The notes beneath the pieces are model-generated. The model did not search any database, had not been told where the DNA came from, and saw only the letters and a list, made by a program, of their open reading frames with translations. A stretch of 64,000 nt of DNA from UBA7672 sp963718145 (GTDB taxonomy: Bacteria > Pseudomonadota > Alphaproteobacteria > Caulobacterales > Hyphomonadaceae). Positions 52,103 to 62,212 of this stretch are shown here, in pieces; positions within the stretch are counted from its first letter, which is position 1; each line of letters opens with the position of its first letter. The stretch is taken from NCBI GenBank assembly GCA_963718145.1, contig CAVQYJ010000020.1, forward strand, positions 620,001 through 684,000. The letters run 5' to 3'. The translations under genes were made by a program, and so were the position numbers.

Positions 52103-55087
52103 ATGACGATCGAGGCCCATTCTGGTGGTGCAATGGCGGGCGAAGCTCGCAGCTCAAGCAACGAAGCGATGCTGGACACCGCCTTCCTCTATGGCGCCAA
52201 CGCCGCCTGGATCGAGCAACTGCACGCCCAGTATTCCGAGGACCCGACCTCCGTCCCCGAAAGCTGGCAGGAATTCTTCAAGGGCGTCGCCGACACGGCC
52301 GACGAGGCGACCCGCCAGGCCCGGGGTCCGGAATGGCGCGAGCCGCTCAAAGTCCAGAACGGCGAACTCGTCTCCGCGCTCGATGGCAACTGGGCGACCG
52401 AAGCGAAGAAGGAGCCGAAGAAATCGCCGCAGGTCGGCCCGGCTCTTTCGCCCCAGAACCTGTCGCAGCAGGTCCAGGACTCGATCCGCGCGCTGATGAT
52501 GATCCGCGCCTACCGCATTCGCGGTCACCTTGCCGCCCACCTCGACCCCCTCGGCATCCTCAAGCGCGAGGAACAGCCCGAGCTCGATCCCAAGACCTAC
52601 GGCTTCGGCCCCAAGGACATGGACCGCAAGATCTACATCGACAACGTGATGGGCCTCGACTACGCGACCCCGCGCCAGATGATCGACATCCTGAAGCGCA
52701 CCTATTGCGGCACGTTCGCGGTCGAATTCATGCACATCTCGGATCCGGAGGAGAAATCCTGGATCCAGTCGCGCATCGAAGGCAAGGACAAGGAAATCTC
52801 GTTCACCCCCCAGGGCAAGCGCGCCATCCTCAAGAAGCTCGTCGAGGCCGAAGCGTTCGAGCGTTTCCTGCACAAGCGCTATCCCGGCACCAAGCGGTTC
52901 GGCCTTGATGGCGGCGAAGCCTGCGTCCCGGCGCTCGAACAGATCATCAAGCGCGGCGGTGCGCTCGGCATCGACGAGATCATCCTTGGCATGCCGCATC
53001 GCGGCCGCCTCAACGTCCTCGCGGCGGTGATGGGCAAGCCGTATCACAAGATTTTCTTCGAGTTCCAGGGCGGCAACACGCAGGGCGGCGACGACTACGG
53101 CTCGGGCGACGTCAAATACCACCTCGGCGCCTCGTCGGACCGCACCTTCGACAATCACAAGGTCCACCTGTCCCTGACGGCGAACCCGAGCCACCTCGAA
53201 ATCGTCAACCCGGTCGTGCTCGGCAAGGCGCGCGCGAAACAGTCATTCGATCTTGCTGAAGACCGCCGCGCGTCGCGCGCCAAGGTCTTGCCGATGCTGC
53301 TCCATGGCGACGCCGCCTTCGCAGGGCAGGGCGTCGTCTCCGAATGCCTGGCGCTCTCTGGCCTCACCGGCTACCGCACGGGCGGGGCGATGCACTTCAT
53401 CGTCAACAACCAGATCGGCTTCACGACGGCGCCGAGCTTCTCGCGCTCCTCGCCCTATCCGTCTGATGTCGCGTTGATGGTCCAGGCGCCGATCTTCCAC
53501 GTCAACGGCGACGACCCGGAAGCCGTCGTCCACGCCGCCAAGGTCGCCACCGAATACCGCCAGAAATTCTGCAAGGACGTCGTCATCGACATGTTCTGCT
53601 ACCGCCGGTTCGGCCACAACGAGGGCGACGATCCGACGATGACGCAGCCGATCATGTACGCGAAGATTCGCGACCAGCTGTCGACCCGCGAACTCTATTC
53701 GCGCCGCCTGATCGAGGAAGGCGTCATGACCGAGCAGTCGGTCGAGAACATGATCGCGGAGATGGACGCCCATCTCGACAGCGAGTTCGAAAAGTCGAAG
53801 ACCTTCAAGCCCGGCTCTGCCGACTGGCTCGACGGCAAATGGGCTGGCCTTGGACTGCCCAAGGACGAGGAGGGCCGCGGCAAGACCGGCGTTCCCGGTC
53901 CAAAACTGAAAGCCATCGGCAGGCAGATCACGGAAGTCCCGCCCGGCTTCAACATCCACAAGACGGTCGCCCGCACGATCGAATCGCGCCGCAAGATGGC
54001 CGAGACCGGCGCCAACGTCGACTGGGGCATGGCCGAGCACATGGCCTTCGCCACGCTGGTCGATGAAGGCTTTCCTGTGCGGTTGTCAGGCCAGGATTCC
54101 TGCCGCGGCACCTTCACCCAGCGCCACTCCCACCTGATCGACCAGGTGACAGAGGAGCGCTACACGCCGCTCAACCATGTCAGCGCGACGCAGGCCAACT
54201 ACGAAGTCATCGACTCGCTGCTCTCCGAAGAGGCCGTGCTCGGCTACGAGTATGGCTATTCGCTCACCGCCCCGAACACGCTCGTCCTCTGGGAAGCGCA
54301 GTTCGGCGACTTCGCCAACGGCGCCCAGGTCCTGTTCGACCAGTTCATCTCCTCGGGCGAGCGCAAATGGCTGCGCATGTCCGGCCTCGTCTGCCTTCTG
54401 CCGCACGGCTATGAGGGCCAGGGCCCGGAACACTCCTCCGCCCGCCTTGAGCGTTTCCTGCAGATGTGCGCTCAGGACAACATGCAGGTCGTCAACTGCA
54501 CGACGCCGGCGAACTATTTCCACGCGCTGCGCCGCCAGGTCCATCGCGACTTCCGCAAGCCGCTCATCGTCATGACGCCGAAGTCGCTGCTGCGCCACAA
54601 GCGCGCCGTCTCCTTCTTCAAGGACATGGGGCCGACCACTTCGTTCCACCGCATCCTCGTCGACGGCGCGGAAGTGCCGGAGTGCAAGGCTGAGGTCACG
54701 TTGAAGCCGGACAAGGACATCCGCCGCGTCGTGATGTGTTCGGGCAAGGTCTATTTCGACCTGTTCGAAGAGCGCGAGAAGCGCAAGATCGACGACGTCT
54801 ACCTCCTGCGCATCGAGCAGCTCTACCCGTTCCCGGTCGCGCCGCTGATGAAGGAGCTCACCCGCTTCCCGCAGGCCGACATGGTCTGGTGCCAGGAAGA
54901 GCCGCGCAACATGGGCTCGTGGTCGTTTGTCGATTGGAACATAGAAAAGACGCTCGAAAGGCTCGACACGAAGCACAAGCGCCCGCGCTATGTCGGCCGT
55001 CCCGCCTCGGCTTCGACCGCCGCCGGCACGATGGCGCTGCACCAGAAGGAACTCCAGGCGTTCCTCGACGCGGCATTCGAGAAATAG
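52103..55087 (+). CDS. sucA: 2-oxoglutarate dehydrogenase E1 component
   Basis: The 994-residue thiamine-diphosphate-dependent decarboxylase of the 2-oxoglutarate dehydrogenase complex. It starts DTAFLYGANAAWIEQLHAQY (E2-binding N-terminus near residues 25-44), has DGGEACVPALEQI and IILGMPHRGRLNVLA, the thiamine motif GDAAFAGQG near 401 with NNQIGFTT, and a transketolase-type C-terminus including EAQFGDFANGAQVLFDQF. The ATG is preceded by AGGACGACATTC. The 235 bases between sucD and sucA hold the palindrome and probably an independent promoter. It is transcribed rightwards; the next genes are leftward, and sucB follows 2.2 kb later. Confidence 0.97.
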   Translation: MTIEAHSGGAMAGEARSSSNEAMLDTAFLYGANAAWIEQLHAQYSEDPTSVPESWQEFFKGVADTADEATRQARGPEWREPLKVQNGELVSALDGNWATEAKKEPKKSPQVGPALSPQNLSQQVQDSIRALMMIRAYRIRGHLAAHLDPLGILKREEQPELDPKTYGFGPKDMDRKIYIDNVMGLDYATPRQMIDILKRTYCGTFAVEFMHISDPEEKSWIQSRIEGKDKEISFTPQGKRAILKKLVEAEAFERFLHKRYPGTKRFGLDGGEACVPALEQIIKRGGALGIDEIILGMPHRGRLNVLAAVMGKPYHKIFFEFQGGNTQGGDDYGSGDVKYHLGASSDRTFDNHKVHLSLTANPSHLEIVNPVVLGKARAKQSFDLAEDRRASRAKVLPMLLHGDAAFAGQGVVSECLALSGLTGYRTGGAMHFIVNNQIGFTTAPSFSRSSPYPSDVALMVQAPIFHVNGDDPEAVVHAAKVATEYRQKFCKDVVIDMFCYRRFGHNEGDDPTMTQPIMYAKIRDQLSTRELYSRRLIEEGVMTEQSVENMIAEMDAHLDSEFEKSKTFKPGSADWLDGKWAGLGLPKDEEGRGKTGVPGPKLKAIGRQITEVPPGFNIHKTVARTIESRRKMAETGANVDWGMAEHMAFATLVDEGFPVRLSGQDSCRGTFTQRHSHLIDQVTEERYTPLNHVSATQANYEVIDSLLSEEAVLGYEYGYSLTAPNTLVLWEAQFGDFANGAQVLFDQFISSGERKWLRMSGLVCLLPHGYEGQGPEHSSARLERFLQMCAQDNMQVVNCTTPANYFHALRRQVHRDFRKPLIVMTPKSLLRHKRAVSFFKDMGPTTSFHRILVDGAEVPECKAEVTLKPDKDIRRVVMCSGKVYFDLFEEREKRKIDDVYLLRIEQLYPFPVAPLMKELTRFPQADMVWCQEEPRNMGSWSFVDWNIEKTLERLDTKHKRPRYVGRPASASTAAGTMALHQKELQAFLDAAFEK

Positions 55088-55135
55088 CCAAGTCACCCTT
55101 GGGCGACCCCTAGGAATTCCGCGCGAGACAATCGT

Positions 55136-56530
55136 CTACGCGGCCAGACCCTCGACGCCTGTCGGAGGCGCCACACCCAGCGGAAAGCGTATCGTGACCG
55201 TCGTGCCAGGCGTATCCGGCAGCGCTGGAATGATCGCGCCGCCCAGTTGCCGCACGAAGATGGCCACATAGTCGCCGCCACGCGTTTCGGGCGCCTTTGC
55301 GGCGTCGGTCTTCTGGAGGCCGACGCCGTCGTCGGCCACCACCAGCTCGATCTGGTCGCTCACCTGCCTCGCGCACAGCACAACCCGTCCCACACCCGCC
55401 GGGAAGGCGTGCTTGATGGCGTTGGTCGCGAGCTCATTGACCAGCAGGCCGAAGGGCACCGCCCGTTCGGGGTCGATCTCGATCGCCTCGGCCGTGACGT
55501 CGATCCGGATCTTCGCGTTTCCCAGAAGGCTGGCCGACACGGACCTGGCGATTTCCTTGAGGTAGCCGTCCACCGCAACCGCTCCGCCCCGGCTGGAATG
55601 CGAGATCAGGTCGTAGAGCTGGGCAATCGCGCCGATCCGCGTCTGCATTGCCCGATAGCCCTGGACACAAGGCTTGGGCGTCGAGCGGACTTCGTAGGCG
55701 ATCAGGCCCACGATGATCTGCAGGTTGTTCTTGATCCGGTGGGATATCTCGTTGGTGAGGGTCAGCGCATCGCGCTCGCGCTGTTTGCGGTCGGTGATGT
55801 CCTCGAACGCCAGCAGCATGCGGTGGGCATGGTTGCCGGGCTGCGTAATCTTGCGGGCGTTGAGGTTGAACACGCGGCGCCCGAGGCCGGGAAAGACGTC
55901 CTCGATCTCGAAATTTTCGAACGGTTTGTTCTCGGGCAACACCTTGTCCATCAGGTGGCGCAGCGCCGGCACGTCCCACTGATGCTGGCCTAGCTCCGAC
56001 ACGCGCCGACCGCGCGCCTCGGCCTGTGTGATGCCGAAGATGGTCAGGAAAGCCTTGCTCGCCGTCACCACCGTCATGTCGGTCTCAAGGACGACGAGCG
56101 GATCGCGGACTGTATCGACAATGCTCTGCGCCAGTTGCCAGTTGCGCTTGCTCTCCTTCCGGGCCGCGCGCTCCTCGCTGACATCCTCGATGGCGAGCAG
56201 GATGGATCCATCATTGTCGCCAGGTTGATAGATCTTGCGCGCGTTGACCAGCATCGTGCGTCGGCCAATCGTCGGAAAATCATGTTCGACCTCGAAACCT
56301 TCGACCGACGCGCGATGCGGGATCACGCTTTCAAGTAGGGTACGCAACGCCGGAATGTCCCACTGGCGGTTACCGAGATCGTAGATCAGGCAGCCCTCTG
56401 TCTCGCCGCGGCTGGTGCGAAACGTCTGGTAGAAGGCGCGGTTGGCTGAGGTGATGTTCAGGTCCTTGTCGAGCACGAGAAGCGCGCTTGGAACGGTATC
56501 GACGATTTCTGCGGCGGCAATTTCGGGCAA
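55136..56530 (-). CDS. PAS-PAS-HisKA_2 sensor histidine kinase
   Basis: A 464-residue soluble sensor kinase with two PAS domains (residues about 8-120 and 130-245, each preceded by VDTV-P/R-SALLVLDKDLNI or DPLVVLETDMTV) and a HisKA_2-type transmitter: EISHRIKNNLQIIVGLI with phospho-acceptor H264, then ATPase motifs PFGLLVNELATNAIKHAFP (N box), VADDGVGL (G box). No membrane segment. The start is a TTG at 56530, preceded by AAGGAAG; the longer frame is antisense noise. HisKA_2/HWE kinases of alphaproteobacteria often feed the general stress response. The upstream receiver gene ends 31 bases before it. Confidence 0.85.
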   Translation of the reverse strand: MPEIAAAEIVDTVPSALLVLDKDLNITSANRAFYQTFRTSRGETEGCLIYDLGNRQWDIPALRTLLESVIPHRASVEGFEVEHDFPTIGRRTMLVNARKIYQPGDNDGSILLAIEDVSEERAARKESKRNWQLAQSIVDTVRDPLVVLETDMTVVTASKAFLTIFGITQAEARGRRVSELGQHQWDVPALRHLMDKVLPENKPFENFEIEDVFPGLGRRVFNLNARKITQPGNHAHRMLLAFEDITDRKQRERDALTLTNEISHRIKNNLQIIVGLIAYEVRSTPKPCVQGYRAMQTRIGAIAQLYDLISHSSRGGAVAVDGYLKEIARSVSASLLGNAKIRIDVTAEAIEIDPERAVPFGLLVNELATNAIKHAFPAGVGRVVLCARQVSDQIELVVADDGVGLQKTDAAKAPETRGGDYVAIFVRQLGGAIIPALPDTPGTTVTIRFPLGVAPPTGVEGLAA

Positions 56531-56561
56531 GACGGTTCTTCCTTGTGCAGGCTGGTTGGGA

Positions 56562-56927
56562 TCAGGCCGCCAGCATGCCGTCGACGGACGCGTGCAGCTG
56601 GTTGGGCGTGTATGGCTTGCCCAGGAAGTGCGAGCCCTTGACGAACAGGGCCTTGAGCTGGTCCGTGGCCGAGTTTCCGGTGGTGTAGAGCACGCGCAGG
56701 CCCGGCCGGATCGCCATGGCCTGGCGCGCAAGTTCGCACCCGCCGAATACGGCCGTCTTCAGGTAGATATCGGTGAACAGCGCATCGACAGGCTGGCCCG
56801 ACCGCAGGATCGCCAGCGCGTCTTCCACATTGTCGGCGAAGAGCGTGCTGTGACCCCAGTCTTCAATGTACATGCCCGCCAGTTCGCGGGTGAACAGCTC
56901 GTCCTCGACGATCAGGATAGCGGCCAT
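56562..56927 (-). CDS. Single-domain response regulator (FixJ/CheY-like)
   Basis: A 121-residue receiver, MAAILIVEDELFTRELAG with acidic residues E8/D9, phospho-acceptor D53 in LFTDIYLKT, switch threonine in LYTTGNSA, and lysine in FLGKPYTPNQLH. No output domain. It is the first gene of an operon with the PAS-PAS kinase (31-base gap). The gene order resembles the lovR/lovK type pair of Caulobacter, although the PAS domains lack the LOV flavin cysteine motif. An EcfG-like promoter candidate lies 104 bases upstream. Confidence 0.88.
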   Translation of the reverse strand: MAAILIVEDELFTRELAGMYIEDWGHSTLFADNVEDALAILRSGQPVDALFTDIYLKTAVFGGCELARQAMAIRPGLRVLYTTGNSATDQLKALFVKGSHFLGKPYTPNQLHASVDGMLAA

Positions 56928-57301
56928 CTTGAACTCTACTCCCCGCGCCGCCCGCTCGCGGCACTCCCTCTCCTTCAGCGCAGGATGCGTCTGCCAGAGG
57001 CGTTCCTGTTTATAAGGAGGGCAGCAGCACAACCCCGCGCGAAAGGCCCGGTTCCGCAAACGCCCGATTTATCTTCACGCGGTCGTTCGCGGGGCTCGCA
57101 CGTCGAGGCTGGTCCGTTAACCGGTTGGCGGCGCGGGAGGACTCCCGCTGGCGGCCAAGCGACCCCACATGCTGCAAAACCCGGCAAAACACCTCGCCAG
57201 ACTCCGCATTTTACCCTCCCCAAGCCGCCCATCCGGGGCTAAACCCTCCGCCAACCGATTGTTCGCCTGACAGGCGATCAAGCCATCGATCTGGAGACGT
57301 C
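56928..57301. other. Intergenic region between the receiver gene and sucB
   Basis: A 374-base divergent region. It holds the EcfG-like candidate for the leftward operon and must hold the sucB promoter. A rightward frame open from 57125 into sucB lacks homology before MDIKVPAMGES. A TATAAGGAGG string at 57011-57020 is on the plus strand but not followed by a usable start. Nothing else recognised. Confidence 0.5.
57031..57055 (-). promoter_or_regulatory. Putative EcfG (general stress sigma) promoter
   Basis: On the minus strand GGAAC (57051-57055) is followed by 17 bases and then GTT (57031-57033), close to the alphaproteobacterial general stress consensus GGAAC-N16/17-cGTT (the base before GTT is G, not C). 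It points at the receiver-kinase operon, whose start is 104 bases downstream. A chance match is possible. Confidence 0.45.
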
Positions 57302-58510
<1,209 letters not shown>

Positions 58511-58516
58511 GGCGGC

Positions 58517-59026
58517 ATGGATCCGGAGGCTTTCTCCAACGGCCTTCTCGAATGGATCGTGCGCGGCGCGGGCCTGCTCTGGCTGGTCGGCAGCTTCATG
58601 CTGTTCCGCCAGATTCGCGCCGAGATGGCCCTCGACACGATGACGGCCAGTCTCGAAAAGACAGCGCGCGAGCTGGACGCGCAGTCCGGCGAGCCGCCCC
58701 GGATGAAGCCGGCCGATCCCGACGAAGACTGGACCGACAGGGACGACCGGGCCCGCCGCGGCTGGATCGCGGCGCAGGCGGTGGTGCTCACGGCCACGGC
58801 GCTGGCCATGCTGATGCTCCACCCGTTCGCATCGTGGATGGTGGGCCTCCTGGTGCTGGGGCAGGGCTTCTATTTCTTCTGGCGTGAATACACCGCCCGC
58901 CGCGCGCCCTCCCCGACAGCGGCCGAACACGCCCGGCCCAGCAAGGCCACCGTCAATGCCGGCTGGATGTCGCTGTTCGTTGCAATCCTCGTATGGCTCG
59001 CGGCCTATCGCGGCCTGCTGCACTAG
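58517..59026 (+). CDS. Hypothetical membrane protein
   Basis: A 169-residue protein with about four hydrophobic segments: IVRGAGLLWLVGSFMLF near residues 14-30, AAQAVVLTATALAMLML near 85-101, SWMVGLLVLGQGFYFF near 106-121, WMSLFVAILVWLAAY near 150-164. A Glu/Asp-rich loop (ARELDAQSGEPPRMKPADPDED) separates the first two helices. It starts six bases after the sucB stop, so is probably in the sucB-lpd transcription unit. No family recognised. Confidence 0.62.
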   Translation: MDPEAFSNGLLEWIVRGAGLLWLVGSFMLFRQIRAEMALDTMTASLEKTARELDAQSGEPPRMKPADPDEDWTDRDDRARRGWIAAQAVVLTATALAMLMLHPFASWMVGLLVLGQGFYFFWREYTARRAPSPTAAEHARPSKATVNAGWMSLFVAILVWLAAYRGLLH

Positions 59027-59080
59027 ACTAGATTCGCCCCGAAGACGGCTGGAGGTCTGGCGCATGTTGGAGACAGGGGC

Positions 59081-59449
59081 ATGAGGCGGCTGGCGGCGCT
59101 TCTCCTCATCGCGACATCGGCCTGGCTCCTCTACCAGGTCATCCAGGAATTCATCGGCATGTCCAATCTCGCTCTCGACGCCCGCTTCATGCGCCAGCTC
59201 GGCAACATAAACTTCCTCGTTCCCGCGGTCGGCGCCGTCCTCGGTCTGCTCGGAGGCCTTGTCGCCTTCTTTGGCGGCGTCGGAGGGGCGGCCCTCGCGA
59301 TGTGCGGAGGCGTGGTCGCCGCGGGTTTCTTCCTCTATGCGGGCGATCCGTTCTGGAGCGGCGACTGGAAGGTCTGGAAGAACGAAGCCGCGGTCGGTCT
59401 CGCCATCCTCATCCTCTCCGGCGTCGCCGCCATCATGGGCCGCCGCTGA
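59081..59449 (+). CDS. Hypothetical membrane protein
   Basis: A 122-residue protein with four hydrophobic segments: LAALLLIATSAWLLYQVI, INFLVPAVGAVLGLLGGLVAFF, GAALAMCGGVVAAGFFLYAG and the C-terminal AAVGLAILILSGVAAIMG. Short hydrophilic loops. No signature recognised. It lies between sucB and lpd and may be part of that transcript. Function unknown. Confidence 0.58.
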   Translation: MRRLAALLLIATSAWLLYQVIQEFIGMSNLALDARFMRQLGNINFLVPAVGAVLGLLGGLVAFFGGVGGAALAMCGGVVAAGFFLYAGDPFWSGDWKVWKNEAAVGLAILILSGVAAIMGRR

Positions 59450-59589
59450 CCCGAAAACATGATGTGGGCCTTGAGCGTCCGTCACGATTCAGGGGCCGAA
59501 ACCAGCAGCCTTCGCCTCCATATTCCGTTTGGCGATCCCTGCCTCGGCGCGTATAGGTTCGCGCGAATTTCGACACGCGGGACAGCGAC

Positions 59590-60978
59590 ATGAGCGACAG
59601 CTTTGACGTGGTCATCATCGGCGCAGGGCCAGGCGGCTACAACTGCGCCACGCGCTGCGCCCAGCTCGGGCTCAAGACCGCGATCATCGAGAAGAACGAC
59701 AGGCTCGGCGGCACGTGCCTCAACGTCGGCTGCATCCCATCCAAGGCGCTGCTTCACGCCTCTGAACTCTACGAGACCGCCGGCAAGGATTTCGCCGGGC
59801 TCGGCATCGAGGTCTCGGGCCTCAAGCTCAACCTCGACGCCATGCTGAAGCAGAAAGTTGACGCCGTTAACGGCCTCACGGCCGGCGTCGCCTTCATCAT
59901 GAAGAAGAACAAGGTGACCGTGATCAACGGGACCGGCCGCATCGATGGTCCTGGCCGCGTGGTGGTCGGCAGTCAGGTGATCGAGGCGAAGAACATCGTC
60001 ATCGCCACCGGCTCCGAGCCGACGCCTCTGCCCGGTGTCGAGATCGATGAGGAGCGCATCATCTCCTCCACCGGGGCGCTGTCCCTCAAGTCCGTTCCGA
60101 AGAAACTCGTCCTCATCGGCGCCGGCATCATCGGCCTCGAACTCGGCTCCGTCTGGCGGCGTCTCGGCTCGGAAGTCGTCGTGGTCGAATATCTCGACCG
60201 TATCCTCCCTGGCGCCGATGGCGAGATCGCCAAGCAGGCCCAGCGCCTGTTCACCAAGCAGGGCATGGAATTCAAGCTCGGCATGAAGGTCACCGGCGTC
60301 GAAAAGCTGAAGTCGAGGCTCAAGCTCTCGATGCAGCCCTCGGCCGGCGGCGAGACCGAATCGCTCGACGCCGATGTCGTCCTCGTCGCCATCGGCCGCC
60401 GCCCCTACACGCAAGGCCTCGGGCTCGATAGCGTCGGCGTCCTCCCCGACAAGCGCGGGCAGATCGCCAACGACCACTTCCGCACCTCCGCCCCCGGCGT
60501 ATGGGTCATTGGCGATGTCACAACCGGGCCGATGCTGGCCCACAAGGCGGAAGATGAAGCCGTCGCCTGCGCCGAACTCATCGCGGGCAAGGCGGGCCAT
60601 GTGAACTACGGAATCATCCCCGGCGTCGTCTACACCAAGCCCGAGATCGCCTGGGTCGGAAAGACCGAGGAAGAGCTCAAAGCCGAAGGCGTCGCCTACA
60701 AGACCGGCAGGTTTCCGTTCTCGGCCAACTCTCGCGCCAGGACCAACCACGAGACGGACGGCCTCGTTAAGATTCTCGCGGACGCGGCGACCGACCGCGT
60801 GCTCGGCGCCCACCTCATGGGCGTCGGCGTCGGCGAGATCATTGGCGAGGTCTGCGTCGCCATGGAATTCGGCGCGTCCAGCGAGGATATCGCCCGCACA
60901 TGCCACGCCCACCCGACGCTCACGGAAGCAGTTCGGCAAGCGTCCATGGCAGTCGAGGGCTGGACCATGCAGATGTGA
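59590..60978 (+). CDS. lpd: Dihydrolipoamide dehydrogenase (E3)
   Basis: A 462-residue FAD/NAD disulfide reductase that reoxidises the lipoyl group of E2. FAD motif IIGAGPGGYNCA (residues 9-20), redox pair C43/C48 in GGTCLNVGCIPSK, NAD motif IGAGIIGLELGSVW, the dimer-interface CHAHPTLTEAV with the catalytic histidine-glutamate pair, and the FAD segment VWVIGDVTTGPMLAHKAEDE. It serves the 2-oxoglutarate complex and perhaps pyruvate dehydrogenase. It closes the TCA block. Confidence 0.97.
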   Translation: MSDSFDVVIIGAGPGGYNCATRCAQLGLKTAIIEKNDRLGGTCLNVGCIPSKALLHASELYETAGKDFAGLGIEVSGLKLNLDAMLKQKVDAVNGLTAGVAFIMKKNKVTVINGTGRIDGPGRVVVGSQVIEAKNIVIATGSEPTPLPGVEIDEERIISSTGALSLKSVPKKLVLIGAGIIGLELGSVWRRLGSEVVVVEYLDRILPGADGEIAKQAQRLFTKQGMEFKLGMKVTGVEKLKSRLKLSMQPSAGGETESLDADVVLVAIGRRPYTQGLGLDSVGVLPDKRGQIANDHFRTSAPGVWVIGDVTTGPMLAHKAEDEAVACAELIAGKAGHVNYGIIPGVVYTKPEIAWVGKTEEELKAEGVAYKTGRFPFSANSRARTNHETDGLVKILADAATDRVLGAHLMGVGVGEIIGEVCVAMEFGASSEDIARTCHAHPTLTEAVRQASMAVEGWTMQM

Positions 60979-61049
60979 ATCGGCATGCTGCTTGCTGGTG
61001 CGGGGCGTATGGACTCAGCGAAACAAGCTGAGCGACGTGGAGGAACGGC

Positions 61050-61952
61050 TTGAGCACCGTTGCGGCCCTGACCGGTGAACTCGCCCAGGCGCGCGAGGCT
61101 GTCTCCGGCAGGCTCAAGGGCATCGATCCCACCGATTTCGCGGCCATGCGGCGCGCCTATGATGCGTTCGCCGAGAATGACCCCATGCCCGACATGGCGA
61201 CGCAGTCCGAGATTGATCTTGGCGGCGTCTCCTGCCTCGGCTTGCTTCCGAAAGGCGCCAGCGGCGACCATGTCGTGCTGTGGTGCCATGGCGGCGGCTT
61301 CGCGATGGGCTCGTCGCGTTCCCACAAGGGTCTCGCCAGCCAGGTGTCGGCCATCGCCGGCACAGCCACGGTGATCCCCGACTATCGTCTCGCGCCCGAA
61401 CACCGGCATCCCGCAGCGCTCGAAGATTGCGTTGCGGCCTACCACGCCGTGGTCAAGGAAGGCGTCCAGCCCAATCGCGTCATCCTCGCGGGCGATTCGG
61501 CCGGCGGCGGCCTCGCCGTGGCTGCGGCGATGAAGCTGAAAGAGCAGGGCGCGCGCATGCCGGCGGGTCTCCTGCTCCTCAGCCCGTGGGTCGATCTCGC
61601 CAATCGCGGCTGGAGCCATTCCTCGAAAGCCCAGCGCGATCCCTTCCTCACCTCGAACGGCCTTGCCGTCCGCGCCCAGCAGTATCTCGGCGAAGGCTCG
61701 GCCAACTTCTCCATCCTCGACGCCGACCTGCGCGGCCTTCCGCCGGCCTTCATCCAGACCGGCGAGGCCGAAATCCTGATGTCGGATTCAACCGCGCTCG
61801 CCGAACGCCTCGGCGCTTCGGGCGTGCCGGTCAGTCTCGAAATCTGGCCCGAGATGTTCCACGTCTTCCAGGCGCGCTATCCGATCCTTTCCTCCGCCCG
61901 CCAGGCCATCCAGCGTCTCGGCCAGTGGGCGGCGGCGCACGTGGGCAAGTGA
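61050..61952 (+). CDS. HSL-family alpha/beta hydrolase
   Basis: A 300-residue hormone-sensitive-lipase-like esterase. Oxyanion motif HGGGFAMGSSRSHKG, nucleophile motif GDSAGGGLAVAAA (G-D-S-A-G), catalytic histidine in MFHVFQARYP, and the DYRLAPEHRHPAALEDC stretch are all typical. The start is TTG at 61050, with GGAGG six bases upstream; no better ATG precedes the conserved region. It is probably cytoplasmic and acts on short-chain esters. Confidence 0.9.
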   Translation: MSTVAALTGELAQAREAVSGRLKGIDPTDFAAMRRAYDAFAENDPMPDMATQSEIDLGGVSCLGLLPKGASGDHVVLWCHGGGFAMGSSRSHKGLASQVSAIAGTATVIPDYRLAPEHRHPAALEDCVAAYHAVVKEGVQPNRVILAGDSAGGGLAVAAAMKLKEQGARMPAGLLLLSPWVDLANRGWSHSSKAQRDPFLTSNGLAVRAQQYLGEGSANFSILDADLRGLPPAFIQTGEAEILMSDSTALAERLGASGVPVSLEIWPEMFHVFQARYPILSSARQAIQRLGQWAAAHVGK

Positions 61953-62212
61953 TCGCCCTCCGCGCAACAACCTGAAATCTCGCTCACTTCGCGCGCGCCC
62001 CGATTGCGCGTGCTGAAGAACGGGCCTATCCCCGCCTCATGACCGCGACCGTCCGGCTTGTCCGACTTCAGAAGCGAGCTCTCATCGAGCTTGCGCCGGT
62101 GCGTCGCGTCTAGAGCGACAAGGCCGGCGGCGGAAAGCCGGCGGCCCTCGTCCCCCCGCCTCTCCGTCTCGATCTGAAGACGAGGCGGGCCCGAGAGGAC
62201 GAGAGAGTGCAG

